Shown here: piece by piece, positions 13,401 to 32,489 of the stretch
Layout: every line of letters begins with the position of its first letter
How positions within the stretch are numbered: the first letter of the stretch is position 1
Origin: Lucifuga dentata
Lineage: Eukaryota > Chordata > Actinopteri > Ophidiiformes > Bythitidae
Direction of reading: 5' to 3'
DNA: 64,000 nucleotides
Assembly: GCA_014773175.1 (NCBI GenBank)
Contig: VXCM01000453.1
Span: 22,501 to 86,500, forward strand
Translations under genes and position numbers: made by a program
Notes under the pieces: generated by a model
The model's database searches: none
The model's input: the letters and a program-made list of their open reading frames with translations, nothing else
What the model was told of the DNA's origin: nothing

Positions 13401-16400
13401 TTCACCAGCAAGTAACAGGCCTCCTCAAAATCCTACAGACACACACACGATGTGAAAAATTAATTTTAAAATATTCAAGAATATAATCATTTATTTATTA
13501 CAGGGCCATGCTAATCTTAGTAGAGGTGAGAGCGAATTCAAACAAACCCAACATGAGTTTTGGTGGGCAGACAATAACATCAACAGGCTGTTGCCAGTAT
13601 TGAGTATCTTTGAATGTGGCTGTTTTAATGCCAAATACATCAAAGAAAAAAAAAAAAAAANAAAAAAAAAAAAAAAACTTATAAAATTAATACATTAAAG
13701 TTTCCTCCAAATTAAATTACATCAGCCCAGGAAAACAACTGAAACATGATCACTTTACACTTGCGCGGGAGAGTTTCTCCAGTGAAATCTGTGGTAATAA
13801 TGAAAGTTATTTGTATCAAAAATACACACGGAACCACGTTAAGTTAAAGGCAGTGACATGAAAAATATATTTTATATCCCCATAGTTATTATTCTGATAT
13901 GTTTTAAATATATTTCAAATGCACTTTTCCACATTTACAATCATTCTTTTCTGTCAAAACATCAGGAGATATTTCATGCCAAGCAAACTGCAAAATATTC
14001 ATTCTATCAGAGAAGAACCACAGATCTGTTAGTCGAGGAAATAATCTAATATCATAATCTAGGACATCTCTGTCACCTCATTGCTCAACTTCAATTGTTC
14101 AAACTGACTCACGATGGTTTTTCAAACTCCCCATAGAAGGAAAAATCTGGTGATTTGCTCTGCAGGTTGATGTATCTAATCTACATATGTATCAAGAGTA
14201 GAAAAAGCAGAGAAAGCATTTTATCGATGTGTAAATGCCACATTTCTTTTGAGTAATTTGTGCATAAATGTTGTTTCTCACCTGCACTGTAGCTCCAGGT
14301 CGGAGGATGAACTCATTGGAGAACATGTTTCTCAGAAAGCTAAACGTGTTGTAGACCTCCTCTGGAAAATACACAATGATTTAACGTGAATTTTAAGAAA
14401 CAAGATGGATTCGTCAATGTTACCTACGGTATCTTTTTGAAGTTTCCATCACTTTTGATGCATTTGGCTATGTCCATGTAGGCCTTCTATTTACAGTATA
14501 TTGAACGTGTCTAGACAAGTTTCTTTTTATATGCAATATCTCACTGGGTGGGATTTATTAAAAACAGCACCAGACAAAGTGTCAATATGAGCAAATATCA
14601 CGCAACAACGCAACCACATTCATAAAAGTGTTACCAGCTACTTTCAGCATTTACCTTGTGAAAGAGGTGTTACTGTGCTATCTTCTAATTTATGTCGGAG
14701 AAGCAATTCATAAAACACACCGCCATACAAAAATTAGGACCTATTTCAGTTTCAAATATGAGGAACATTTTAAACTGTGTTTGCTCATGTGTTAATGATC
14801 AACAAATTTGACATTTAAAGGGCCATACTGATCATTTTACATGTTTGAGCCTAATATATTCTGATTTTCATACACGTAAGGTTGCTGACAATCATTTCCC
14901 ACAGCATACTACTGGAACGGTGACTTAAATTTTTTTTTTCCTACCTTCCAGACTGCCAGTGGTTTCAGTTCATTCTGTTATGCTATTAAAATCAATCATG
15001 ACAAACATTTCAAGTATCATTGTTGATACTTGAAATGTTCTTAGGATAGGTAATCCATCATCGAGAACAAGATGTGTATTCAGGATTTTTTTTTTTAAAG
15101 TTCCGTCATTTTAACATTTAAATACAATAAAAAAAAATGTGGAGTGAATGTATGTCTCCATCAGGGAATATAGTCCCAAAAGAAGACCTGCGTTTATCGA
15201 AAAATTTAAATGACCATGATTTCATAAGGCTGCATAACTATTAGCAGGCGAAACATTGATTTGTAAGATGAGTGTATCACTTGAATATTTGATTTTGCAA
15301 GATTAACAGATTTTGCAAAATATCAGGGAAAGCTGAAATATGGTTTTATCCTTTGGGAAATGGTTGTCAGTAACGTAACGTAACATGTATGAAAATTTAA
15401 TATATTAGGCTCAAACATGCATGGTTTGGTCCTTTAAATCCACTCAGCTGATCAGTCAATGAATTTAAGTGGCGAGTTTGGATCTGATCTCACACACATT
15501 CTCGTGGCTCTACGTGTCTTCCTCAAGCCTCAACTGCTGTGCTCGTGCTCCATGTCTCTCTCACACCTCGCTGGTGCCGGTATGTGGATCAAATATTAGT
15601 GTTGATTGCAGAGCTTTAAAGTTGGAAATTTTTTTCTTTTGCCAATTTAACATGTCAATGTCGCTTTGACACCAGGAGAAGCAGCATGAAGCGCAGCCCT
15701 TAATTATGAAGCAGCTCATTAACACACCAATTTCCATTGTCTTTTACCTGCAACTCACCTTAAATCAACATGCCAGTAATGGGACAACTATGTGTTGATT
15801 AACATAAAGGAAGCTTAAATGAGTTTCAATTGTCACAGCGCTTATTCAGTGTGACACCGTGTAGTTCCCGTGATGTTTTATGAATTTTGCAATCCCTCAA
15901 AGACATTTACACAACTTCACATCAATGGCTCCCAAACAAGCCCAAGCTCTCTAAGACAAGTAAAAACTCCATCAAAAGCCTTATGGTACAAGGGGAAAAA
16001 AAAGAAGAAACCTCAACTGAGGCAGTGAGTGTAGAGAGAGATTCCTTCTCCTCCAACTGTCTGAGTACATCACTGTTCATTATTTAGAGTTTCAAATAAT
16101 AAGTGGGAGGGAGGTTTTCATCCCATTTTGTGTTACAAAAGAAGCTCAAAATACATTTATTCAAGCTTTCTGTTCCATTAAAAATAAAAAGAAGAGAGAT
16201 ATCAGAGGTTGTTATATAAAGTTATTTCTATAGCACATTTTAAAAGAACACAATTTAATCAAAGTACTGCACAACTTTTCACAGAGGGATTATAAAATCA
16301 AATGTATAAAAGCAGACAATAGAAATACAGTCACACTCTGGGACAGAGGGCAGAGCAGGCAGCCTGAGCCTTACGTTTCTTGTTGGAGGAGGCGGTGTGG

Positions 16401-19400
16401 ATGGCTGAGGCCAGCAGGGCCGGCCGGAGGAAGACGTGCAGTCCCTGGTTCCTGTAGGAGGCGCAGGAAAGCACCATGACTGCCTGGCTCATGAGCTCCT
16501 CTTCTGGAGTGACGGAGCTGTGAGGCTTCTCTGGTCCTCCTACATCAAATTCAGTTTTAAAGTCAGAAGATGGAAAAAAAGGATGAGAGAACTTAAAGGA
16601 CCATACTGGCTATTTTGCATGTTTGAACCTAATATATTCAATTTTCATACATGTAATGTTGCTGACAATCATTTCCCAAAAGATAAAACCGTTTTTCAGC
16701 TTTCCTGATATTTTGCAAAATCTCTTAATCTTTCAAAATCAAATATTCAAGCGATACACCCACCTTAAAAATCGATGTTTCATCTGCTAATAGTTATTTA
16801 TTTATTATTTACTGGGCTCAAATAAGCAAAATCACCGGTAAGGTTCTTTAAAGACAGTTCCAGTGTAGTTTATGATCCATTTTTTGCTTTCCCTTTCCTT
16901 TATTTTACGTTGTTGTGGATGATTTTTCCAAGTCATTTCCCAGTCAGCAAAAAAGGAAACTGAAGCTGCATTTGCAAGTTAAATTCCAGTTTAATTTTGC
17001 ATACTAGCTGTTAGAAGCATCTCACTTCTGTGTTGCTTCACTGAGCTGGAACTGAAAAGGTTCGATCCTCACATAACCACAGAGAACATTAGCGACTGGT
17101 GCCAAAATTTATTTTGAAGAGGAAAATGTAGAAAAAGGAAAATGCTCCGTGTGTGGTGCCGCTTCTTGTCAGAGGCCTCAGAGGTCTCGTCTTTCCCTCG
17201 CAGCATTTGTATATTTTTGTATGTTGAAATAACTTGTGTGCTGATCTGCTTTTACAGTGATCAGGCACTTCAGATTATTTTTTTCTGACTGAATTATACA
17301 AGCGCAAAGTAGTTTTTTTTAAAGCCATTTGAAATAAGATGTTCGGCAAGTCAAGGCAAAAAAATCAAAACATATTTCTTTTAAAAAGTATGCCACTGAC
17401 ATCACTATTTTTCATCTCTAAAATATCAGAAATTTAAGCACAGTTATATTACTTTTCCCAAATACTGTTCATAGAATTTGATTTTAGTACAAAGAGGAAT
17501 TATGGCCTTTAGTGCAAGTTTTTCTGTATAAGCCTAAAATGAAATGTCACATGAGGTCAATCCTACAAAAGTTAAAGTGATAAACTGCTTTATAAGGCAT
17601 AAAGGACAGTAAAGGGTCACCAAAATCAAGGAATCACGAAACATAGAAATAATAAATACACACCTTGTTCTCCCAGTATGAGCCTGACCCTCCCCTCAGA
17701 GACCCTCACCAGACGACAATGCAGAGACAGACTGGCTGAGACCACCTCAGATGGAAGCATATGGTCTGCAGGAGAGAAAGAGAATTAAAGACACTTAGAT
17801 GATGAATGAGGAAGAAGAAAAGGAGAAATGGCGGAGAGCAGACGGACACTTTCAGCATGATAACTGAGCTCATGCTGTACCAGGCCACTGGAGGAAGGCC
17901 CTGTACTGGCGGGAAAGGTCCCTGAGCCACACAACTTCTTCGGTCAGCTCATCCAGCGCCATCCCCCGTTCCTGCCCCGCCTCGTGGTTCTGGTGGTGGT
18001 TCTGGAGCAGCAGGGAGGCCAGAAGAACCCATGGCTTCAGGACCATGTTCTCCTCTTGAGCCCGTACCAGCCTGTAGGCGGAGTCGTTAACAAAGTCCTG
18101 GATGTCCTCACTGGCTCTTGTGGGGATGTGTCTGGGAATGGAAAACATAGAGTCAGTCTATTTGTTTGCAAAACATCTTCAGAATCGTGTCAGCTTTAAT
18201 GATGCACAACATCCCTTTGGAGGTCAATCTGAAAATGACTCATATATAATAGTAATATTTCGGTGGTTTATTGTACCTTGGCATCAGGTTGAAATGGCAG
18301 CGGTTGACTCGGCCCTGGGCTAAACTTCTGACCGACACAGGTTGACCAAAGTACACGTGGATACTGCCGTAGTCTTCATTGAGGATCGTTCTGGCTTTAA
18401 AAAGGCCCTATTAAAGGAGAAATTAAGAAAAGGAGGACAGCATTTCATATACAGACCATATTAGGATTTCAGGACACAATTGGAGCAAAACTTCCAAGTC
18501 TATTCTATCCAAGTCTATAGTCTAATGAAGCTCACAAAGTGGCATTTCTGTAACCAGATACAACATGTCAGGACTTGCATTTACACCTTGCGTTAAAAGT
18601 GTTCATTTTATCTGGATTCTGCTTCCTCAAGCTTCATCACATTCATGTGAGCTTCCGCTATCCGAATCAAAATAACTTTATTAACAAGAGCCAGCAGAGA
18701 AGATGAGGTGAAATTTCCACCCTGTGGGCAGATTTTATCCCACAAATGTGTCCCAGCTGTATGGCTTGCATTTACACCTGGTTAGTTGTGACTGAGATCT
18801 GATCACAATGCATTATAGATATCTGGATAACGTATTTGGACACAGATTGCATTTTCATTATGAACTGAGTCTCCGATTCCAGTACTCCATGTCAGTTTTA
18901 TGTTGCATTTTGATTTTTAAAAAAAAGATTTTTATGCATCATATTTTAGTTCACCCTCAAAAAAATAATCAGAAGGACAATTAATTTGTTTCAATTCAGA
19001 TTCTGAACAAGTGCGATGTTTTATTGACTGACCGATGTAGATTCCTTGGGTTTTGGTACGCCCAGTAGTTCTCTGGCATACAGCGTCTCCTCCAAGATCC
19101 TCTCATAACCAATACTGACTGGGACTAAGCTAATGTCATATACCTCGCCTTTGAGGAAGGGGTCCATCACGATGTTCAACAAACCTGGAGGAAGACAGAA
19201 AGAGGGCCAACAAAAATGTATTACAAATTACTCAAATTAAAGAAATATACATTTATGTTGGAGGAGACCTTACAGAAAACACACTTAATGTTTCAGGTTA
19301 TTGCAGCAGTTATTTCAAAGAGATTTACATTTTGCCTCTGGTTGAGTCACTTAAACAGACTTAAACTTAATGTTGCTGTCCTGTTGCAATGAAAGTTATT

Positions 19401-22400
19401 ATCACCCTAATAAGAGCTCTTGCTTGGGAATAAAATGTTACCAAGAAAAATAATGATGGCCACAAGAATGAAAACATGACCAAGGTTGTAAAAATAAGAA
19501 CATTTTTTTTTGGGGAGAGAACAGGCCTCCTTCTATGTGTATAAAACATTTTCATTTTACAGTATAAATTCATGTAATTATGAGCAATAATTTGCCAAAT
19601 GAGGGTGTTTAAAGTATCAAACCATCAAGTAATAAATAAGTGAAATCTGTAAAGGAAAATAACACTGATTTTGTTCTTTCTGTGTTAAATCGAAACTTTT
19701 TCCTCTTGCTTTTCAGCCTGCAGATGCTTGAAAGGTGGCCTGTGGATTGTGAAGTTGTTTTTTTTTTTTTTTTTNTTTTTTTTTTTTTTTTCACGGAAAC
19801 CTGAAATAACTAATGAGCGCTTTTACCTAACTTTGGAGTCAAAGACTTGCTGGTTCGGCTTCTGGTTCCTTCCAGAAAAAATTCAACTGGTGCAAACCCA
19901 TTCTGAAGTGAAAAACACAGAGACAAAATCAAAAATAACACTGCTTCACCTCCTTATTTTTTAAATCAAAAATTAAAGGAATAACCATTTACATCACTCA
20001 AATTCATCACACTGATTAAATGTGGTGAATATCTTGAGTATGTGTGTTGTATGATGGCACAGGTTATGGTATGGAGGGGAAGTGGCAACCATCATAGATG
20101 AATGTTGAAGCCGTTTCTAAGTGGCAAATTTGAAACATTAATGCTCCATTTAGAGAAAATACAAGCTAAACAGGCACATTTTGGTTGCATTTGCATGACT
20201 CAAAGGCTTCTCACACTGTCACAGCCATCTTGTTCATCCCACCTGCTCCACACAGCACCCACTGACTAAAATTAACATTTTCTACCAACAAACCACTTTA
20301 ACAGTGGTTTATTCATTTCTGCTCTCCCTAGCTGCAGCACTGCTGTGCACACTGACTCAAGACAGGCCATTTCAGGCACTGTCTCCTTAAAGGATCAGTA
20401 ACATAACATGTATGTGGGTTGTACATATTAGGCTTAAACATGAAAACTCACCAGCATGGTCCTTTAAGGCATCCTTCCAACAAGCCTACTCTGTTCTGAT
20501 TGGCCAGCTGTGTCAGGCTAGAGCTGCTCTGTTCTGATTGGCCAACTGTGTCAAGCCAGAGCTGGCAGCACTCACAGACTGTGAAACATGGATGCTGGCC
20601 AAACGCTTTCCTCATAGTTCATTGGTGTTTCTAACCAGTGTGCAAACTAAAATGTGTTACATGCTAACATAAACATGTTAGAGAAATAAATAACGAATTA
20701 AAAAAAAAAAACTAAGTTTTCAGGGCAGTTCAGCACCAATGGGTTTCAGATATCAATTTCAGCATAAAACATATAAGCCTAATTTTATGTGCCCAGCCTA
20801 CATTATACACCATGAGTTTATGTTTCAGTATATATATTAATAAAACTAACAATGGTGCCAAACGAGGCCTATGGTCCTCAAACTTGAGAACAAAAAAAAA
20901 TAAAAAAAATCAAGGTAAAGCTTTCCTTACCTTCAGCATGGTTCTGACATACTCAGAGAAGACAGCCCAGTATAATTTGTCTCCACCAAATGATCTCCGA
21001 ATGAAGAACGCTCCAGACATACGCAACATCTCCCCAATAATCTTCATCCCCATGAAATCTGCAGGGAAGCACATGTGCAAGCAGTCAAATTCATAAACAC
21101 TTTATCATACACCGTGAGCTATAGCCATTTATGTGATGCTGCAATTACCAAGTTTCCCCAGAAAAATCATCTAAAACAATAAGAGAGTTAACTATTTTAG
21201 CTCTTGTATCACCTTTGGTCCTGATAAAAGCTGCTACACATTATGGTAGTGACCTTAACGTGAGACATCTAGTATCCCCATGATAAAGGTGACCATAGTT
21301 AATGGGTCGGTCATCCTTTCTACAGATGCTGCATTCATTTATCATAAAAGAGTTTAATTTGATATAAGGGGACTGTAGCTAGAACAACAATGGCATTTCA
21401 CTAGAATGTTCCTTGATTATTTTATCTATGATTTCCAATGATTATCAGTCAATAGTTTCTCTAGCTATTTCACAAATACAGTCATAAAAACTATAATTCC
21501 TGAAAAGGTTTTTACTGTGAAAAGCAGCATCCAGGAAGTATTAGATTTGCATTACTACATACTAATATCTGTCTTTCTCTGTAGTTTCACTCTCATTCTT
21601 CAGCAGTGCTTTGACTTCATAACGCTTATACTCAGGCTTGCGTTTACAACTATGCTTTCTAAATTGCTGGAAAGAAAGTTAGGCAATGGAAAACCCATAT
21701 TCCACTCTAGAAATCCTTGGAAGTCACTGTGGAGTAACTGCTTACCCATGCCGGCAGCAATGACAGGCAGTGCCAGATCATAGGTGTACAGGATATACGT
21801 CACAAGCAGGAAGTCCATGTAACTCCGATGACTGGGCAGCAGAACCACAGGGTGCTCCTGAATGGCCTGCTGGAGCTAACAAGATTCAGATTGTAGAAAA
21901 AAAAAAAAGAGGGTTAAGCCTCAATACTATCATTTATGGCATTTAATAATGCTGATTATGCTTATACAAACATAACAACGGGTATCATTTTCACCCATTT
22001 TAACTAGCTGCCTCAGCACTGACTACGTAGTCTCTCATTATGAACAACCACTAAAATGCAGTTCCTGTCACTGCTGATCGAATACGATCCAAGTTTTTCT
22101 GCCAACATCTAAAATTACTGTAGAAGGCTCTCCTGATTCGAACAAAGCATTGCATGCGCTGTAAATGAATGCATACACTATTGTCTTTGAACTTTGTTTT
22201 TGCAGTTAATAATGTATAAAAAGGAGACTATTATATATATCTCATTCAGAATATTAGAGGAAGGTTTTGGCCCTAAAATGAGCTCCCTGACAGTGTAGAA
22301 CTATTTCCTGAGTACCACCCCAAAAAAAGAGCTACTGATGAAATGCCTGGTTGGGTCAAGTCAGGGGAAAAAAAAATCATCTGTCATCTTCCTCTTAATC

Positions 22401-22981
22401 TGTACAAATACAAATCCTTCATCTATATCTTAAGTCTAAGAACCGTTAGAGTGGTGAGCATGTTAGAGATGATAAAATGAAGGTCAAAGACAAAAGGTGT
22501 GTGTATGTGTGTGTGTGTGTGTGTGTGTGTTTGTGTGAGGGAGAAATAGTGGCATTTGCCTTTGTGTGTACACATACTCTCTGGATGCCTTCTTCATTGA
22601 CACAGATGCTCCTGAAAAGGACTTTAAAGGCCTTGGTGAGCGTGAAGGCGAAAAAGCGAATGGTACTAAGCTGCATGCAGTGAGCCATCTCCTCCAGGAT
22701 GGTTAACGCCTCCTCCTGGATGACATCAGTGGCCTCGCCCGTCTCTTTGGAAAGCTTGAGAATTGAAAATAAAAGAAGATGTCTAAAAAAAAATTAAGGT
22801 TACACTCACAGATATTTTTTCAATTATCTGACGAATGCCTGAAAACTACAACAGAACAAAGCTTGTCTAACTTTTTGGGGATAAATTTGGTGTCTACAAA
22901 TTTTCAGAGGAAAACTATGTGGTCTGTGTGTCTGCAACAACCCCCTTACAATTGTATACTTTCTATGAATTAAGCCATTGC

Positions 22982-23020
<39 letters not shown>

Positions 23021-23885
23021 CATCATCAACTACTGTATTAGAGGTAATAATTTAATCATTATGGCTGGAGAGGCAGTTTCTAAATCAGAACGAACATCAA
23101 TCAGCTATAACTTGAACTTCCAAAAACTACTCTATTCGCCAGACTACTGTCAGATCACCTTTTAATTTACCTGATTGATGACATAGTGCAGATGATCAGA
23201 CTCCAGCACCATGCTTTTCAGCACACTGGCTTTACAGGGAGCCACTCCTTTGTAAAGGACAGGGGTGTAACATTTGAGGGCATATCTCAGGTCGCTGGAG
23301 TTCCTCCTGTCCTCCATAATGTCCTCAAAGTCATCTCTTTTCTTCAACATAGGGTCTCGATGCTATATAAAGAAAAATATCATGTTGTATTATACCCAGG
23401 CATAGATTCAGTTACTACTTATGACATTTGTGCAATCCAATGTAATACAACAAACATGAAACATTGTGGAGTTAAAATACCTCAGACAGGTATAGATTTA
23501 ACTTTATCATAAAAGTTTTATAGCAGTAATGTTGCAGTGGACTGTAACTTATTTAAAGTGTTTCTAATGTGTTACATTTACAAGCAGGAGAGGGATATAG
23601 CACAGCAAACAATATCTATCTATCTATCTAACGCTTTGCTTCCAACACAAAATTGCAAAATTATTACACTCTCCATGTAATCTAATTGCAGTTTAGATCA
23701 GCACGTATCGAGTAATTTTTTAACAACGTAAAACAAGGTAATCTCTCATTTCAATGACACTGTAACCATGAAATGACAATCACTTATTTGACTGGAATGT
23801 CAAATGTGGGCAGCAGTTTAGCTGAGTTAGCTTGGCAATCTAGCCAGGACAGCGTACATACCGAATAAACAGCTTTGGATGCCAT
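10416..23885 (-). CDS. gnpat: Dihydroxyacetone-phosphate acyltransferase (GNPAT/DHAPAT), 17 exons, 682 aa
   Basis: This peroxisomal enzyme acylates dihydroxyacetone phosphate, the first step of plasmalogen (ether lipid) synthesis; in the family it works beside AGPS. Exons (5' to 3'): 23885-23862, 23362-23171, 22754-22578, 21875-21746, 21058-20931, 19902-19827, 19184-19033, 18407-18277, 18131-17881, 17765-17664, 16539-16375, 14361-14282, 13432-13292, 12273-12174, 12040-11947, 10623-10562, 10459-10416. All joins are GT/AG and keep phase, summing to 2049 nt; the human protein is 680 aa. Visible motifs are the acyltransferase HX4D box HRSYMD at residues 147-152, EGTRSR at about 228-233, and VPVSIGYE near 264. 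The C terminus AHL fits a PTS1 signal. The start ATG is an 8-codon exon; its short N terminus is less certain than the rest. Introns hold four MITE copies with both ends and a 102-bp final intron. Confidence 0.93.
10837..11394 (+). mobile_element. TTAA MITE, subfamily A, copy with inner deletion
   Basis: Both TTAA tips are present. The 3' inner part is shortened (the AAATATCAGG block is lost before the right arm). A single-N join at 11082 repeats about 67 bp of flank (11015-11081). It lies in gnpat intron 15. Confidence 0.88.
11490..11760. repeat. Second dispersed repeat family, uninterrupted copy
   Basis: It matches the sequence at about 20318-20735, with shared blocks such as TGCAGCAC, CTGTGCACACTGA, TGATTGGCCAGC and ATATAAACATGTT. 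Where the other copy carries a small MITE, this copy has only a single TTAA at 11563-11566. It lies in gnpat intron 15. Confidence 0.8.
12681..13209 (-). mobile_element. TTAA MITE, subfamily B, inverted full copy
   Basis: Both tips are present (TTAAAGGACCGTACTGG and CAGTATGGTCCTTTAA). The inner sequence runs opposite to the copies at 1412 and 40228. It lies in gnpat intron 13. Confidence 0.85.
14815..15437 (+). mobile_element. TTAA MITE, subfamily A, full copy
   Basis: Both TTAA ends are present and the inner orientation matches most copies. It lies in gnpat intron 11. A short repeated CAAACATTTCAAGTATC-like motif marks a small inner rearrangement near 15000. Confidence 0.9.
16593..16851 (-). 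mobile_element. TTAA MITE, internally deleted and inverted
   Basis: Only about 259 bp long. The tips are intact (TTAAAGGACCATACTGGC on the left, a diverged GGTTCTTTAA on the right) but most of the middle is missing. It lies in gnpat intron 10. Confidence 0.85.
18574..18860. repeat. Third dispersed repeat family (TTTACACC type)
   Basis: The motifs GCATTTACACCTTG and ATATCTGGATAACG recur in related form at 43597-44025. It lies in gnpat intron 7. It looks like an old non-autonomous DNA element; its boundaries are approximate. Confidence 0.5.
20318..20735. repeat. Second dispersed repeat family, copy carrying a MITE
   Basis: This is a second copy of the family seen at 11490-11760. It is split by the small MITE at 20387-20467 and also carries a short direct duplication of the TGTTCTGATTGGCCA block. 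It lies in gnpat intron 5. Confidence 0.8.
20387..20467 (+). mobile_element. 81-bp TTAA MITE deletion derivative nested in another repeat
   Basis: TTAAAGGA from the left tip joins directly to the right arm (CAGTAACATAACATGTATG onward), ending GCATGGTCCTTTAA. TTAA stands on both sides, whereas the related empty site at 11563-11566 has one TTAA. Confidence 0.88.
22498..22536. repeat. GT microsatellite
   Basis: A (GT)n tract with one interruption, next to the donor of gnpat exon 3. Confidence 0.95.
22982..23021. repeat. ATT microsatellite
   Basis: About 13 ATT units in gnpat intron 2. Confidence 0.95.
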
Positions 23886-25187
23886 ACTTTGTCACAATTT
23901 ACAAAACATATACGTGCAGGAAACTTTGTCCGATCCAGCGACTAGATATCACGCTTTCTGGAAATAATACCATGAATTGCTCCGCATGGGCGTGTTGGCT
24001 GGTACTTCCGTGCTTCACTCCGGTAAATACAGCTGTCAATTACGTTTGCGCCATTAAATTCGCCGCTTCCAAATAATTGAGTGCGCCCTTAATTTGATAT
24101 TTAAGGTAACTGAATGAGGCTGCGGGAAGTGATTGTGTGCGGATTTATTTTACATTCTTCCGCAATGAAAACAACTGAATGCTACATAAAATAACCTTCC
24201 GAAGTCATTTCTAACATTTAGTTGTAATTATGCTGCCATGATGTGCATCATTTCAAGTATTTGAGCTAAAAGAGGCTACCGGAAAGCTATACCCGGATTT
24301 CAAAATAAAGGAAATGAGGTCATTTAGTTTCGATGAAGTTTAGATTTTGAATTATGGCATTTATTTAATATACATAAATCTTTTATGCTTACGTGAAGAA
24401 AGGATTTGGCCTTGTCTGTTTCAAAGGCAAAGTGAGTAATTCACTACAGTCTTCACAGAATGGGGAAAAATATGGTAGCTGAAGAGCAAGATCCCTCGCA
24501 TAAGACGTAAAAATACATCTTTCCCTCATGTTCGAAATACTATTAATCACATTTATCAATAAGAGTTAAAATAACTGACCTATTTGTGTTCAGAACTTGT
24601 TAAAGATGAAATTGTACACAGTAATACTATTCTACAATACAAAAATATATCTGGAAAATATTGACAGAAAACAGCTAAACGCGTTTCAGTCTTTCAAAAA
24701 GAGCCAATAAAGAAACCTGGGGGAAAAAAAACAAAAAACAAACAAACAAACTTAGACTCAAAAACTAATGAACAGAGGCTAACATAAAATAGGGGTTTGA
24801 GTTCAACTCCAGGCTGAAACACTATGCAAACTAAGCATTTGTAAAATATATGAAAACAGCATGATGTAATGCTGAACACACAAATGCTATATTTTCAAAC
24901 AAAGCATGCAATAAAAGCAGCATTTAGTAGTTAATTTTGAGGACAATATAATGTGCTTTCACTTTGAAAATGTTGACGCGGATGTAGTTCTCACGTGATT
25001 AGCTGGTAGGAGTGTGGCTCTTTGTGGGAAAAGCTGTTGACAGCACCAGGCTTTAATGTAAACTAAAACACTTTATATTAGTTTTCATTAATAGCTTACA
25101 CTATTAATGCAGATGAAAGATAGGACCCCTTATGGATGTTTTTTTCCCCCTTTCATAATCCAATGTATTATGCAATATAACAATTAA
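23886..25187. other. gnpat upstream region; no further gene seen
   Basis: This region separates the gnpat start from the hsp90ab1 3' end; both genes are on the minus strand. It should contain the gnpat promoter and 5' UTR. I see no TATA box at a convincing distance and no other exon. Confidence 0.5.
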
Positions 25188-25193
25188 TTTATT
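25188..25193 (-). terminator. hsp90ab1: Candidate hsp90ab1 polyadenylation signal
   Basis: TTTATT on the plus strand reads AATAAA on the minus strand, about 510 nt after the hsp90ab1 stop. It gives a 3' UTR of plausible length; not verified by transcript data. Confidence 0.5.
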
Positions 25194-25701
25194 CCCCTTT
25201 AAGGAATTATGAATGTTAAAATCAGTACCTCCCTGCAATGGAAAGGACACATGTACACTGAAAAGGCAATATAAGGTATTACATCTTTAATTTTTTGCAA
25301 AACAAGACAGAATACAGACAAGCCTGGACTCAGGCAAAGGAATCTTACAGTCCTCTCCATGCAGCGTGCAGTGTTGCACATGAGCAGAACACACACCTGA
25401 ACACCCTCCAAACCTGATGTCATAATGGAATGTACCATTCCCATGTTCACACATTTACCACTCCATCTAAAACTCAGTGCAACAGGGTACTTTTTAAAAC
25501 TAATGGGCTGTCACCATAAACTTATACAGCAAGAAAACCAAAACTGCTTTTTTTTTTTTTTTAAAGTCTTGCAGAATAATGCTCTTGAACATAAGAGCAA
25601 CACTGGTCCACCAGACAACATGAATGACAAATTTTCTTTTACTGCAGTTTAGGATGAACGATTGAAAAGTGAGGCTTAAGTGTTAGAAAGTGATGGTCAT
25701 T

Positions 25702-31325
<5,624 letters not shown>

Positions 31326-32377
31326 CTGCACATAAAGAGTCATGTATGGCTTAGCAAAAACAAGCACACAAGTACTACATTACAAAGATATCGAAAGGGG
31401 ATGATATTGCGACGTAAACAGCAAGATCGAATTTGTAGGGATAAATGATAGCAGGTATACTTATTAATCTGGGATGTATTAAGTCTAAATCACTGATCGT
31501 TAGTAAACTGGCTGAATGATTTGATCATACACCCACACGCGATTTCGTAATACTGGACAAACGCCCTCACCGCGTTACCACAGATCAGCGGAACCAACAT
31601 GGCGCCCTACGCTAGACAATGGACTCTGCAAACACGTGCTTTAATCGGCATACGGGCAAAAATCCGAATGTTGCCGGTGGTAAATGTGGTATAACGTTAA
31701 TCGATTGTAATTTAAGTGCATTAGCAGATTTCAGCACTACTGGATAACGAAAACAAACCACATTACAAGCAGGCCAGTTACCATATACAAGACACCACAA
31801 CAGTGACTTGTTATTTCGGTCAAATGTGCAGTTAACAGCACCAACCACCAAGAATATCATATCTTTTTACATTACAGAATTCAATCTTTCATGTTCGTTA
31901 AAAATGAGCAGACGCATAAGTTACGGATACCATCGGTGATTATGGACTGCAATAAGAAAAGAGAAAACCCAGGACGTCGAATATAATTAAATAGATTTCT
32001 AAAGCGTTGTTCTCGTGTTTATCAGTTGAATCAAAGAATATGCCCTGTCATCTTCACAGCACCTGCTCAGTCTGGCCTAGAGGCGCAGAGTGCCGCATTT
32101 TCATCGCGCAACACGACACATCGTGCATGTACAGCAGCAGATGTAGTGTTTGGAAATGTAATGGTGTGCGGATTAATTTTTAGTACAAGCGCCGTCCTCG
32201 AAATAAAGGATTAACAAAAATCCCTGTTTGTAGTCAGCTGAGCTAACTCCTCATCTTGGGACGCATGACTCATCTTGGGACGCATCTGGCTGTATAGGTC
32301 ATTACTAGGTTACGAAAAACGCAATTAAAATGGAGACTAGTATGTTCTATTAGCATGCACGACACTGATATACGTAC

Positions 32378-32455
32378 CTTGTGTTTTTCGGTGACTTGAA
32401 TAAAATGCAGCCAATGTAAAGTCCCTCCCGCTCTCTGACACAGGGAAATGGAAAG
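32378..32455 (-). other. hsp90ab1: hsp90ab1 noncoding first exon (predicted)
   Basis: On the minus strand a strong donor, CACAAG then GTACGT, ends the exon at 32378, and a TATA box lies upstream at 32481-32486. Joining this exon to the acceptor just before the ATG (31326) gives the usual HSP90 layout of a noncoding exon 1. The upper boundary is inferred from the TATA spacing. Confidence 0.65.
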
Positions 32456-32480
32456 GACTTCCTTTTAATAAACCGGAATC

Positions 32481-32486
32481 TTTATA
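32481..32486 (-). promoter_or_regulatory. hsp90ab1: TATA box of hsp90ab1
   Basis: The minus strand reads GGCTATAAAGATT. It stands about 100 nt upstream of the exon 1 donor, at the right distance for a start site near 32455. Confidence 0.65.
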
Positions 32487-32489
32487 GCC

